A stretch of 64,000 nt of DNA from an uncultured Ellagibacter sp. (lineage in GTDB: Bacteria > Actinomycetota > Coriobacteriia > Coriobacteriales > Eggerthellaceae): assembly GCF_934643285.1 (NCBI RefSeq), contig NZ_CAKUBT010000004.1, positions 87,569-151,568 of the forward strand. Direction: 5' to 3'. The notes below the pieces were generated by a model. That model was not told the DNA's origin. It saw only the letters and a list, made by a program, of their open reading frames with translations, and made no database searches. Positions 1 through 7,930 of the stretch are shown one piece after another. Made by a program: the position numbers and the translations under genes. Position 1 is the first letter of the stretch, and every line of letters starts with the position of its first letter.

Positions 1-142
1 CGACGTTCGCAACCTCGAGGTTGAGCGGCTCGCCGTCCTTGATGGTCCTCATGAGCTGCTTGTACGTTGCGGAAGGCAGACGCTCCTGCATGGTGTGCTC
101 GTTGAACACCATCGATCCGTAGATTTCTGAAACGTGTGACAT
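1..142 (-). CDS. glnA: Glutamine synthetase type III, N-terminal fragment (runs off the left edge)
   Basis: Only the first 47 codons lie in the window; the gene continues to the left. The start is the ATG at 142. The encoded N terminus carries YGSMVFNEHTMQERLP followed by a Lys/Leu-rich helix and EVANV, the characteristic opening of type III (GlnN-type) glutamine synthetases, which are about 700 residues long and form ammonia plus glutamate into glutamine using ATP in the cytoplasm. It is read away from everything else here. Regulation cannot be judged from this fragment. Assignment rests on recognition of the family's N-terminal motif only; the catalytic domain is not visible. Confidence 0.8.
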   Translation of the reverse strand, partial: MSHVSEIYGSMVFNEHTMQERLPSATYKQLMRTIKDGEPLNLEVANV

Positions 143-390
143 ATACCGCGCTCCTTCACTGGTCGTCTCAAACGCCGATTAGGCGGTCACAACCGCAGTT
201 TACTTTAGGGGTGCCATCGCAGCTTTTGGCTGATGGCCGCTTGCTCGACACGATAACACGAAGTTCCGCGCGACGCCCCCTTAACCAACGCTTATCAAAC
301 TAACGGCGAATTGTTTCGGACAGTTTACAAGGCAAAGAACACTTTGTTGCAACGGGAGCGCCAAAGACAGGGGAAGACGAGGCGCAGTTC

Positions 391-437
391 TGGTACACTG
401 CAATCATTCTTTTTTAAGGATAGCCTTACGCAAGGAG
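391..437 (+). promoter_or_regulatory. Orphan promoter and ribosome binding site
   Basis: An extended -10 (TGG then TACACT, 391-399) is followed by an AAGGAG ribosome site at 432-437, five bases before the ATG at 443. The remainder of the 143-442 gap holds nothing else I can assign beyond the expected glnA upstream region. Confidence 0.4.
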
Positions 438-442
438 AACAC

Positions 443-598
443 ATGCCGCGAGAAAGCATGACTTATCAGACCAGAACCGACAGCGCTCTGAGGTCCGCTT
501 CCTCGATGCAGTTCACATGCATGTCGCACGCAAGCGCCCACATCTTTTTGTCGAGAGTGAAAAGCGTCGCACCCGTCCGACGAGCGAGAACCAGATAG
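443..598 (+). pseudogene. 51-codon remnant with intact start signals, antisense to vapC
   Basis: This short frame begins with an ATG behind an excellent AAGGAG site and an extended -10 promoter, but after about seven codons it runs straight across the 3' end of vapC on the opposite strand and stops at 598. The predicted 51-residue product has no recognisable domain and its later part looks like the shadow of vapC. The simplest reading is that these are the promoter, ribosome site and first codons of a gene whose body was replaced by the vapBC module. An alternative is a small expressed antisense peptide or antisense RNA to vapC. Confidence 0.35.
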
Positions 599-894
599 AA
601 CATGTCGTATACGGGATGCCGGCAGCGAATCGATTCGGAGAGCGCCTCCTTCGCGAGCGACGCGTCGTCATGAAAGCAATCGACGAGGGCCTCCGCCCGA
701 TCAAGCAAGACCTGGGCTTTTCCCTCACCCATCGACCCAAAAGCCGCATATTTGAAGCATGCGTTCGACACCTCGGAATGAAAGACAGACGGAGCAATAG
801 CTTCTTCGCCTTGCAATAGAAGAGCCCTTAGAGCATCACCGCGCTCACCCTCGAACGCCATTTCGAGAGCCGCGTTTGCATCAATTACCACCAT
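466..894 (-). CDS. vapC: VapC-type PIN-domain toxin
   Basis: The 142-residue protein is a complete PIN domain, the endoribonuclease fold of VapC toxins, which cleave RNA in the cytoplasm until bound by their antitoxin. The four acidic residues expected in the metal site are present: Asp5 (VVID), Glu41 (SEVSNA), Asp97 (VYDMFY) and Asp115 (FTLDKK). The start chosen is the ATG at 894, which overlaps the antitoxin stop by 14 bases, a spacing typical of toxin-antitoxin pairs; a longer frame upstream is only the antitoxin shadow. The pair should be autoregulated from the promoter upstream of vapB. The target RNA is unknown. Confidence 0.85.
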   Translation of the reverse strand: MVVIDANAALEMAFEGERGDALRALLLQGEEAIAPSVFHSEVSNACFKYAAFGSMGEGKAQVLLDRAEALVDCFHDDASLAKEALSESIRCRHPVYDMFYLVLARRTGATLFTLDKKMWALACDMHVNCIEEADLRALSVLV

Positions 895-1258
895 AGGAGG
901 CCCCCCGCTCCATGATTTCGTCGAGCACTTCTCCGATATGCCTACTTCGCTCTTCCCTCGCTTCGCGGACGACATCGACAGGGCTCGGTGCATCGGGGGG
1001 CAAAACCAGAGGATGCGCCTTCGCGCTTTCGAACAGCTCCTGGCGCTTCTTGATGCGGGCAGCGCGCTTTGCCTCCGTATCGAAATCGAGATAGAGCGAG
1101 TTGCGGGGTGCTTCCTCCGTGTGCGCACGCTCGCCCGACACCATTGCCTCGACGGCGACGATTGTCTGTTGCGCGACGCTCCTATGCTCACGCGCGGCAA
1201 CTTCTTTCAACTTTTCGTAGAGATCCTCGGGGAAATCGCGAACCTGCAAAGCCGGCAT
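881..1258 (-). CDS. vapB: VapB/FitA-type ribbon-helix-helix antitoxin
   Basis: This 125-residue protein starts with PALQVRDFPEDLYEKLKEVA, the N-terminal ribbon-helix-helix pattern of FitA-like antitoxins, then an acidic, charged C-terminal half expected to wrap and inhibit the PIN toxin. It is the first gene of a two-gene operon and overlaps vapC by 14 bases. The ATG at 1258 follows a GGGGG-rich ribosome site. A palindrome and a perfect TATAAT lie immediately upstream, as expected for an antitoxin that represses its own operon. At 125 residues it is longer than the usual 70-90, the extra length being in the C-terminal half. Confidence 0.75.
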   Translation of the reverse strand: MPALQVRDFPEDLYEKLKEVAAREHRSVAQQTIVAVEAMVSGERAHTEEAPRNSLYLDFDTEAKRAARIKKRQELFESAKAHPLVLPPDAPSPVDVVREAREERSRHIGEVLDEIMERGASYGGN

Positions 1259-1275
1259 AACAGCCCCCTTTCATG

Positions 1276-1301
1276 AATGCATGCTCTTTGCATGCATTAT
1301 A
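1276..1301 (-). promoter_or_regulatory. vapBC promoter with palindromic operator
   Basis: AATGCATGC (1276-1284) and GCATGCATT (1290-1298) form a perfect 9-bp inverted repeat around TCTTT. A perfect TATAAT -10 for the minus strand sits at 1301-1296, overlapping the palindrome edge. The geometry fits autorepression by the RHH antitoxin. Confidence 0.6.
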
Positions 1302-1356
1302 CATGAAAATGACGCCGTTGCCACAGAGGCCTTCTTTCTTGAAATCGCCCCGTCGT

Positions 1357-1496
1357 GGACAAAAAAGGTCCGATATGCGAGGAGTGCCGAAAGCCCAACT
1401 TCAGTTTGAAAATTTCGACCTGGGGAAACACCGACAGAAGCGCGAGCGAGTAGTCGCCCCCGAACACAAGGACTCACATATCGCCACTTTTTGTCC
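1357..1496. repeat. 140-bp element with imperfect terminal inverted repeats
   Basis: The left arm (GGACAAAAA at 1357-1365, GATATG at 1372-1377) is mirrored by CATATC at 1477-1482 and TTTTTGTCC at 1488-1496. The inside has no convincing gene. Together with 1302-1356 and 1497-1588 it fills the gap between vapB and the MFS gene. It could be a MITE-like or REP-like element, or a large hairpin near the 3' end of the MFS transcript. Confidence 0.4.
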
Positions 1497-1588
1497 CTCG
1501 GCATCCCGTTTTTCGGGAAGAAGGGTAGCTATGGACCCAGCGGCGGCCCCGATGCGCCGCCCTTCGAGAACGTTAGCGCCAGCTTCCC

Positions 1589-2983
1589 CTACCCTACCTG
1601 CTTCTTCATCATGGGATAGGTAAGAATGGCCAGCACCGGAATGGCAAGCGCAACGAAGGCGCCCGTGCCGAAGCACGCGAACGATCCCCACGTGTCGATG
1701 ATGACGCCGGCGAGCGTCGGCCCGAATGCAAGGCCGCAGATGCTGCCTGAGGTCACCCACGTGAGCGCCTCGGTGATGTTCGCCTCGGGCACAGCGCGCT
1801 CGGCCGTCTCGTTCAGCGTGATGACGAACGGAGCGTACGTGCCCGCCGCTACGAAGATGACCACAAGCAGGCTTACCGACGAGCTCACGAAAATCATCGA
1901 CCCGTAACCGAGGCCGATTACGATGGAGAACGCCAGCATCTTCTTGCTTTGACGTGCGGTGAAAAGAATCATGCCAAACACGAACCCGACGATGGTCGAC
2001 ACAAGCGACTCGATGGCGAGGATGAGGCTTGCGAACACCGGGTCGTTAAGCTCGATCTGCGCGAAGGACACCGTGGCGGTGTCGAAGATGCCGAAGAAGC
2101 AGCCCATCAGAAGCGACAGGAAGAACAACGTGCGCACCACGGGATTCGTGAGGAACAAGCTGCGGGAGCGCTTCTTCTTGTTCGCGCGAGCTTCGTCGAC
2201 TGCATCCGCGGAGACATCGCGCACAACGTCCGAGCCAGCTGCAGGAGCGTTTCCGCTTCCCGAACCTTCGGCCGCCGCACCGGGCTCGGCGAAGACGACA
2301 CTTTCGGCACGCTCGGAAGGCGCGGCACCTTCCCGGTTCGCCAGCTTCTTTTCCCAACCTGGCACCGGCTCGGTGTCCTTCGATGACACAAGCAGCAGCG
2401 TTCCCACCACGCAGCAGATAAAGCCGCATCCCATGCCGGCGATAGGGTGGATTCCCGAAGCGAGTGCAATGGAAAGTGCGGGACTCACCATGAAGACGAT
2501 ATCGTCCATCACGCCCTCGTAGGAGAAGACGGTCTTGAGCTCGGGTGCATTATCGCCCAGGCGACCCGATTTCACCAGGTAGACCCAGCGGGCACGCGTG
2601 AGTGCCTGAGGCGTGGGAAGAAAGCCCATGAGCACCGCGCCCACGAAGCACAGCGCAATCGGCAGTTTGAGCAGCACGGTGACCAGCAAGATCGCACACC
2701 CAAGCAATGCGATGCACGTGGCGGGCAAGACGATTGCGCCCTGACCGCGCTCGTCGATTTTCTTCGAGACGCGCGGCGATATCAAAAACAGGGAGAACGC
2801 CACCACCGACGCCACCAAGCCTGCCATGAAGTAGGAGTATCCCGAAAGCGTGAGCATGGAGACAGTGCCGATGGTGCGCATGAACGCGTACATACGCACG
2901 AGAAGACCGCCTACCTCGAAAGAATAGGCGGCCTTCACGCGAAACATCGCACCGTATGCGTTTAAGTTGAATGAACTTGCCAT
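1589..2983 (-). CDS. Major facilitator superfamily transporter
   Basis: The 464-residue protein has about twelve hydrophobic segments in two halves of six, the MFS layout of a proton-coupled inner-membrane permease. The halves are joined by an unusually long, charged loop of roughly 90 residues (rich in Glu, Ala, Ser and ending NKKKRSR), expected in the cytoplasm. The start chosen is the ATG at 2983; a TTG 24 codons upstream is possible. No substrate motif is recognisable. A promoter with TATAAT lies about 120 bases upstream, divergent from the DUF4418 operon, so the two units may share control. Confidence 0.7.
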   Translation of the reverse strand: MASSFNLNAYGAMFRVKAAYSFEVGGLLVRMYAFMRTIGTVSMLTLSGYSYFMAGLVASVVAFSLFLISPRVSKKIDERGQGAIVLPATCIALLGCAILLVTVLLKLPIALCFVGAVLMGFLPTPQALTRARWVYLVKSGRLGDNAPELKTVFSYEGVMDDIVFMVSPALSIALASGIHPIAGMGCGFICCVVGTLLLVSSKDTEPVPGWEKKLANREGAAPSERAESVVFAEPGAAAEGSGSGNAPAAGSDVVRDVSADAVDEARANKKKRSRSLFLTNPVVRTLFFLSLLMGCFFGIFDTATVSFAQIELNDPVFASLILAIESLVSTIVGFVFGMILFTARQSKKMLAFSIVIGLGYGSMIFVSSSVSLLVVIFVAAGTYAPFVITLNETAERAVPEANITEALTWVTSGSICGLAFGPTLAGVIIDTWGSFACFGTGAFVALAIPVLAILTYPMMKKQVG

Positions 2984-3095
2984 AATGGCTTCATTGTACC
3001 CGATGGGACGCAAAGAAGTTATGTTGCATCGATAAATCGTCGGCACGCAAGACAACGAGGGGCATTAAACCAAATCTCCGTTAAAAACAGTCAGT

Positions 3096-3125
3096 TTTAC
3101 TCTATTATAGGATATAGTCTATTAA
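3096..3125. promoter_or_regulatory. Divergent promoter region with TAGAC-CCTATAAT motif
   Basis: On the minus strand TAGACTATATCCTATAAT (3121-3104) ends in a perfect -10 and would start the MFS transcript near 3097. The same DNA lies 40-60 bases before the plus-strand DUF4418 gene. The motif resembles those at 13085-13100 and 20654-20669. Confidence 0.5.
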
Positions 3126-3161
3126 TTGGATTAATCAGCGTGCGAAAGAAGGACTACTCGA

Positions 3162-3602
3162 ATGAACAAGACAACCTGGGGCGTCGTCGGGGCTATCGAG
3201 GTGATTGCTGCCATCGCCGTTGTCGCCATCGCGACAATCATGGGCGGCTGCGACCACACGCTTGAAACCACGAGCGGCGGCACCTGCTTCATGAAATGCC
3301 ATTGGACCTTCATCGCCGTTTCCATTTTCGGCGTCGCTGGCATCGCGAGCTCCGTCCTTGCGCTTTTCGGCAAGACCGCCGAGGGGCGCCGCTTCGCCGC
3401 AATCGGGGTCATCGTCGTCGCCGCGCTCGCCATCTTCGCCACGCTCGACGCGGGAATCGGGCTTTGCGGGAACACGGCCATGCACTGCCATCAGACGGCC
3501 CTCGGTGTTCGCATCGCCTCGGTTGCGGCGGCGATCTGCGCGATCGTTCAGCTCATCAAAGCCGATCCGAACGCCGTCAACATCCCCAAAATGAAGCTCT
3601 AA
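3162..3602 (+). CDS. DUF4418 family membrane protein
   Basis: A 146-residue protein with four hydrophobic segments. A CDH motif follows the first segment, an FMKCHWTF motif precedes the second and a CGN...MHCHQ motif precedes the last, so Cys and His residues cluster on one side of the membrane. This is the pattern of the uncharacterised DUF4418 family, which commonly sits beside an FtsX-like permease and an ATPase. Here it is the first gene of exactly such a three-gene operon, with an AAGGA site before its ATG and 18 bases to the permease. The Cys/His sites suggest metal or redox sensing, but that is inference. Confidence 0.7.
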   Translation: MNKTTWGVVGAIEVIAAIAVVAIATIMGGCDHTLETTSGGTCFMKCHWTFIAVSIFGVAGIASSVLALFGKTAEGRRFAAIGVIVVAALAIFATLDAGIGLCGNTAMHCHQTALGVRIASVAAAICAIVQLIKADPNAVNIPKMKL

Positions 3603-3620
3603 TCGAACAATGGAGAACGC

Positions 3621-4832
3621 ATGAACCACTTGATAGCCCATAGCCTGAAGATGCACAAGATTCAGACGGCGTCGATCATCGTGTCGATCGCGCTGTCCGT
3701 CATGCTGATGACGACGTTCGGCCTCGTGTACGGCGGCGTGCAACAGGGCATCGAGACTTCGAAAGCACGCGGCGGCGCCGACGTCATGGCCGTACCGACC
3801 GACGCGATGCAGTACATCGACGAGACGGAGCTGCTCTACACGGGCGCGCCCGCTCCCGTCTACATGGACGAGGGCATCGTCGACAAAATCGGATCCGTCG
3901 AAGGCGATATCAAAGTGTCTCCGCAGTTCTACGGACAGACGCTCAACTCCGGATGCTGCTCGACGACCGGCGAGACGCGCCTGATCGGCATCGACCCGAG
4001 CACCGACTTCGTCGTGAGCGCACTCACGAGCAAAGACGCCATCTCCTTGCTCGACGAGCAAAGCGTCATCGTCGGCTCCGCCGTCGGCGGCGTGACAAAC
4101 GACTCGCTCACTATCCGCGGCACGAAATATCACGTCGTCGCTACGATGGCGGAAACGGGAACGGGCTTCGACTCGTCCATCGTCGCCAACATCGACGTCG
4201 TCCGAAACATCAGCCGCGGCCTCGAGGGATACGAGCACTACTGGGAAAAGAACGGCGACCCCTCAACGCTCATCTCCTGCGTGATGATCGACATCGCCGA
4301 CGACGACCCCGCCACGCTCACCGCCGTGAAGGCGCGCATCAGCCTTTCTGGCGAGGCAACCCCGCTCGTGCGCTCCGAGGTCGTCGACAAGTCAACGGCG
4401 CAGCTGCAGTCCGCGTTCTTCCTCTTGCTCGTCTCGGCGGCGATCATGGTCGTGATCACCCTGCTCCAGCTGTTCGCGCGCTTCTACTCGAGCGTTTGGG
4501 ACAGGAAGAAGGAACTCGCGCTCTATCGCGCCGTCGGCGCAAGCAAAAGCGACCTGCGCAAGCTCATCTTCCTTGAAATCGAGGTGCTCGTAGGCGCGGG
4601 CCTCGTGTGCGGCGTCGTCCTCGGCTTCGCCGCGCAAAGCGTGCTCATCAGCGTCATGCAGGAGGGCCTCGCGTTCCCCTATATGCCGCTTGACATGGGC
4701 TTGAGCATCGCCATCGTCGCAATCATCGTCGTGGCGATCGAGCTTGTGAGCCTGCTTTCCATCATCGTTCCGCTGCGTCAAATCGAAAGACTCGACCCAT
4801 CCGCAGCGATGCAGCAAGGAGACATCGACTAA
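3621..4832 (+). CDS. FtsX/MacB-type ABC transporter permease
   Basis: The 403-residue protein has one N-terminal membrane helix (about residues 15-40), a large extracytoplasmic domain of roughly 220 residues and three C-terminal helices, the MacB/LolC/FtsX topology. These permeases do not transport through a channel but transmit force to extracytoplasmic partners or extrude lipids and peptides. The extracytoplasmic domain has an unusual GCCSTTGET stretch. The stop overlaps the start of the ATPase gene (TAATG), so the two are translationally coupled, and DUF4418 precedes it. The substrate is unknown. Confidence 0.8.
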   Translation: MNHLIAHSLKMHKIQTASIIVSIALSVMLMTTFGLVYGGVQQGIETSKARGGADVMAVPTDAMQYIDETELLYTGAPAPVYMDEGIVDKIGSVEGDIKVSPQFYGQTLNSGCCSTTGETRLIGIDPSTDFVVSALTSKDAISLLDEQSVIVGSAVGGVTNDSLTIRGTKYHVVATMAETGTGFDSSIVANIDVVRNISRGLEGYEHYWEKNGDPSTLISCVMIDIADDDPATLTAVKARISLSGEATPLVRSEVVDKSTAQLQSAFFLLLVSAAIMVVITLLQLFARFYSSVWDRKKELALYRAVGASKSDLRKLIFLEIEVLVGAGLVCGVVLGFAAQSVLISVMQEGLAFPYMPLDMGLSIAIVAIIVVAIELVSLLSIIVPLRQIERLDPSAAMQQGDID

Positions 4833-5500
4833 TGGCGCTTCTCGAAATCACGCAGGTTTCCAAGTCCTTCGACGGCACCCCCATCATCGAGGACACCTCC
4901 ATCACCGTAAACCCCGGCGACACCATCGCCCTCACCTCCCCTTCGGGATCGGGCAAATCGACCATGCTCGCCATGGCGGGGCTTTTGCTCAAACCCGACT
5001 CGGGGTCCATTTGCACCGAAGACGGCACCGACGCGCTCGGCCTTCCCGACAAGGAAGCATCGAAGCTTCGGCAAAACCTGATTGGGTTCGTCTTCCAGAG
5101 CACGCAGCTTGTGGGATCGCTGCGAGCTATCGAGAACGTCACGGCGCCGGCGAGCTTCGCAAAGGAGAAACTTCCCTTCGACGTGCAGGAACGCGCATGC
5201 GACCTGCTTGAGCGATTCGGACTTGCAGACCGAATGTACCACTACCCGCACCAGCTGAGCGTCGGGCAGAAGCGCCGCGTCGCCGTGGCGCGGGCGATGC
5301 TTTTGAGCCCTAAGGTCCTCATCGCCGACGAACCCACCAACGACCTCGATGTCGAATCTGCCGAAGAGGTGGAAAACGCGCTGTTCGAATATGCCGAAAA
5401 AGGCAACGCACTTCTCTACGCCACGCATATCCCCAGCTTGGCAGCTCGCGCAAAAACGACGATGACGCTCCAGGGCAAGACGTTCAAGGTGAAACGATAA
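4832..5500 (+). CDS. LolD-like ABC transporter ATP-binding protein
   Basis: A 222-residue ATPase of the MacB/LolD type. It has Walker A SPSGSGKST, a Q-loop (VFQST), a signature loop reading LSVGQKRR instead of the usual LSGGQ, and Walker B with VLIADEPTNDLD. It starts inside the stop of the permease gene and must power it. The Gly to Val change in the signature motif is seen in some family members and need not abolish activity. No other ATPase is nearby, so DUF4418, permease and ATPase form a self-contained exporter or mechanotransmission complex. Confidence 0.85.
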   Translation: MALLEITQVSKSFDGTPIIEDTSITVNPGDTIALTSPSGSGKSTMLAMAGLLLKPDSGSICTEDGTDALGLPDKEASKLRQNLIGFVFQSTQLVGSLRAIENVTAPASFAKEKLPFDVQERACDLLERFGLADRMYHYPHQLSVGQKRRVAVARAMLLSPKVLIADEPTNDLDVESAEEVENALFEYAEKGNALLYATHIPSLAARAKTTMTLQGKTFKVKR

Positions 5501-5540
5501 GGATTCTAACCTTACGCGCCGCCGAAAGCGCACCCACGCA

Positions 5541-5565
5541 CGTTTTGCACCCCGTGTGCAAAACG
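5541..5565. repeat. Perfect 10-bp inverted repeat after the DUF4418 operon
   Basis: CGTTTTGCAC (5541-5550) and GTGCAAAACG (5556-5565) around CCCGT form a strong hairpin 40 bases past the ATPase stop. There is no U-run, so it is either a 3'-end stabilising stem or a Rho-assisted end. Confidence 0.5.
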
Positions 5566-5594
5566 CCCCACGCACAAGCAACCCGCTTCCCCAA

Positions 5595-5631
5595 ACAAAA
5601 GGAGGGTACCGGCTTCATGCCGATACCCTCC
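5595..5631 (-). terminator. Intrinsic terminator of the ABC importer operon
   Basis: GGAGGGTA (5601-5608) pairs with TACCCTCC (5624-5631), extended inside by CGGC/GCCG, and on the minus strand is followed by TTTTGTTTG. It lies 20 bases past the binding-protein stop. Confidence 0.75.
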
Positions 5632-5652
5632 TCGCGTTCGCTATGCGAAGCC

Positions 5653-6804
5653 CTAGGCGTTCTTCACGTCCTCAGGGTTGGTGCCGAACGCGTCGCCGCG
5701 CGTCTTCACCTGCTCGCTCAGCTTCTTGGCCGCTGTCGCCTTTCCGACGTCGCCATGCCACTCGGCAATGCCTTCGGTAAGCTCCTGCAGATATTCCTTC
5801 GCCTTCGCCTCGTCGGTGGGGCAATCGGTCAGGAAGCCGGCGACGCGAAGCTCGTCCCAACGCTCGTAGATCGAAGCCTTGAAGTCCTCCTCGTTGCCAT
5901 GGCCGTAAAGGTAGTTCTTCGCGAGGCCCTTCTCGATGTTGGGGTACTTGCCGACCGTGTAACCCTTTTCGATGGCCATCTCGACCGCTGCATCGACGTC
6001 CTTGCGCAGAATGTCGTCAGCATCGGCGAACGCCTTGGCAAGACGGTCGCCCGCCTCGGGGTGCTTCTCCAGCGTATGGCTGTTGCAGCAAACGAAGCAG
6101 CAGTAGTAATCGGAAAGCTCCTGGGCGGAAATGAAGAAGAACTTCGCACCCTCGGTGTCTTTCACCTGGGGGTAGAGCGTCGAGTCGATGCCGATGATAG
6201 CGTCGACCTCGTGGTCCTTCAGCGCCTGGAGCAGAAGCGAGCCGTCGTAGACCGTCCAGTTGATGTCCTCAGAGCCCTTGCCGCCCGTGGCGCGCGAGTA
6301 CAGCGCGTTCGACTCGACGTAGGACGGGCCGCTCATGCCCGTGCAGCCAACCTTCTTGCCCTTCAGGTCGGCGGCGCTATCGATGCCGTTGCCCTCGAGC
6401 GTGATGCCCGACCAGCAGCCGGTGTGCATCGTGTCGATCAGCTTCGCGTTCGCGCCCTGCAGCCAAGACAGGAAGAATCCTGGCGTCCACAAGAAGAAGT
6501 CGATTTCGTCGTTGGCCAGAAGCTCGGAAGTGTCGGCCGTGATGGTGACGACGTTCGGCTCGATGCCGTTGTCCTGGAAGCAGTTGTTCTCGATTGCGAC
6601 GTAAACGGCGAGCTCGCAGCAGTTGCCGCCCCAGTAGCCGATGGTCATGGGGATCTTGTCGCTTGAGGAATCGCCCTTCTTGGAGTCGTCGGTCTTCGCG
6701 CTCGTGTCATTCGAGCCGCAGCCGGCCATCGCCGCACCGGCAGCAACGACGGCGCTTGCAGCGGCCGCGCCCTTCACGAAAGAACGCCTTGTCAGTTTTT
6801 CCAT
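5653..6804 (-). CDS. Cysteine-rich Tat-lipoprotein, sulfonate/nitrate-type ABC substrate-binding protein
   Basis: A 383-residue extracytoplasmic binding protein of the SsuA/TauA (NMT1-like) class. The N terminus has a twin-arginine signal (TRRSFVKG) running into a lipobox AMAGC at Cys29, then a Ser/Asp-rich tether. The mature protein has an unusual set of cysteines: Cys62-Cys63 (GGNCCELAV), Cys75, Cys130, Cys154 and Cys235-236/239-240 (YYCCFVCCNSH). Export as a folded protein by Tat would suit a metal- or cofactor-loaded protein. It is the last gene of a four-gene importer operon. The ATG at 6804 was chosen because AAGGA lies six bases before it; another ATG is two codons upstream. The ligand is unknown; thiol-reactive, metalloid or sulfur compounds are plausible guesses. 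Confidence 0.8.
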   Translation of the reverse strand: MEKLTRRSFVKGAAAASAVVAAGAAMAGCGSNDTSAKTDDSKKGDSSSDKIPMTIGYWGGNCCELAVYVAIENNCFQDNGIEPNVVTITADTSELLANDEIDFFLWTPGFFLSWLQGANAKLIDTMHTGCWSGITLEGNGIDSAADLKGKKVGCTGMSGPSYVESNALYSRATGGKGSEDINWTVYDGSLLLQALKDHEVDAIIGIDSTLYPQVKDTEGAKFFFISAQELSDYYCCFVCCNSHTLEKHPEAGDRLAKAFADADDILRKDVDAAVEMAIEKGYTVGKYPNIEKGLAKNYLYGHGNEEDFKASIYERWDELRVAGFLTDCPTDEAKAKEYLQELTEGIAEWHGDVGKATAAKKLSEQVKTRGDAFGTNPEDVKNA

Positions 6805-6846
6805 TCGCATTCCTTCCCTTCCTTGTATCATTAAAACCTTATGTCC

Positions 6847-6864
6847 ACAGCCGTTATTGGCTGT
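6847..6864 (-). other. Small intercistronic hairpin
   Basis: ACAGCC (6847-6852) and GGCTGT (6859-6864) form a 6-bp stem between the second permease and the binding-protein gene. Such stems can protect the downstream, highly expressed binding-protein message. Confidence 0.3.
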
Positions 6865-6877
6865 AGATACCTGCCTT

Positions 6878-7921
6878 CTACCAGCGCGCGAGTCCCTTCT
6901 GCCAACGCAAAAGCCAGTTCCTGAACGCGAACATAATCGCGGTGAGCGTCGAGAAGATGACGATCATCACGCCGATGATCGCGAACACCTCGCCGTAGTT
7001 GGCCATGACGCGGGTGTACTGGATTCGGAACATCAACCCAGAGTTAACACCGCACAGCTCGGTTGCCGCCATGGCGCCGAACGAATGCGATAGCGCCATG
7101 AACAGAGCATTTGCAATAGCTGGGATGGAATTCGGCAGCATGACGTGAATCACCACGTACATCTTCGAGGCGCCAAGCGTTTCTGCTCGCTCGATAAGCC
7201 CGCGGTCGATGGTCTTGATGGCGCTCGAGATCATGAGCGTGAGCGGGAACCACGACGCGAGCACGACCGCCGCAAGCGCGGCGATGTTGCTCGAGTGGAA
7301 CGTCACGAAGAAGATGGGCATCCAGATGAGCGCGGGAACCGGACCGACGACCTTCAGAAGCGGGTTCACCCAGTAGTCGACCAATCGCACGCAGCCGCAC
7401 GCAACGCCCGAGACGAAGCCGAGCGTGATGCCGATGGCGAGGCCGGAGAACAGCGTGGTCATCGACGACGCCGCATCGCCCATGATGACGTCGATGTTCA
7501 CGATGAGCTCGTGCATGATCTTGTCGGGCGAGGGGATGAAGGGCAGCTTCAAGATTCCCGTGCGGAGCGTCAGGTAATCTTGCAACGTGAAGAACAGGAA
7601 GACGGCGCAGACGAACCATGAGACATGCGACACCTTCTCGCGCACCGGCCGCACAAACAGCGAGACCAGATACAGCACGGCATAGACAATCGCGCAGACG
7701 GCGAGCGTCGGCAGCCAGGTTTCCGCGTGGTACTGCACCTTCATCGGGTGTACCTGCGGGAGCAGGGAAAACTCCAACGCCGAAATCGCCATGCCCAAAA
7801 ACGGGACAAGCATCGTCAACGCGTCTTTTAAGGATGCGCGGCAGATGAGGGGCTTTTTCTTCTTGATGAAAAGCCGTTCCTCTTCCTTGCGCTGCTCTTC
7901 TTTCAAATCAACGTTCGCCAT
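6878..7921 (-). CDS. SsuC/TauC-type ABC importer permease, second copy, with long N-terminal extension
   Basis: The 347-residue permease has the BPD_transp_1 core in its last 230 residues, including the EAA-like cytoplasmic loop (RAETLGASKMYVVIHVMLP) that docks the ATPase. Before it come a charged N terminus (EEQRKEEERLFIKKKKP) and about three extra hydrophobic segments, making it some 90 residues longer than usual SsuC/TauC permeases. It is a diverged paralogue of the other permease in this operon, so the channel is probably a heterodimer. The ATG at 7921 has AGGTG six bases upstream; a GTG three codons earlier is the alternative. It lies 9 bases past the ATPase stop. Confidence 0.8.
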   Translation of the reverse strand: MANVDLKEEQRKEEERLFIKKKKPLICRASLKDALTMLVPFLGMAISALEFSLLPQVHPMKVQYHAETWLPTLAVCAIVYAVLYLVSLFVRPVREKVSHVSWFVCAVFLFFTLQDYLTLRTGILKLPFIPSPDKIMHELIVNIDVIMGDAASSMTTLFSGLAIGITLGFVSGVACGCVRLVDYWVNPLLKVVGPVPALIWMPIFFVTFHSSNIAALAAVVLASWFPLTLMISSAIKTIDRGLIERAETLGASKMYVVIHVMLPNSIPAIANALFMALSHSFGAMAATELCGVNSGLMFRIQYTRVMANYGEVFAIIGVMIVIFSTLTAIMFAFRNWLLRWQKGLARW

Positions 7922-7930
7922 GCGGTGCAC

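Noticed and set aside
2984..3055. TTG start at 3055 for the MFS gene
   Set aside because: The extra 24 residues are polar and start with a rare codon; the ATG at 2983 gives a more normal MFS N terminus, although neither start has a strong ribosome site.
3135..4238. Long minus-strand open frame (367 codons)
   Set aside because: It is antisense to the DUF4418 and FtsX-like genes, with a low-complexity Asp/Arg/Val composition typical of a shadow in GC-rich DNA.
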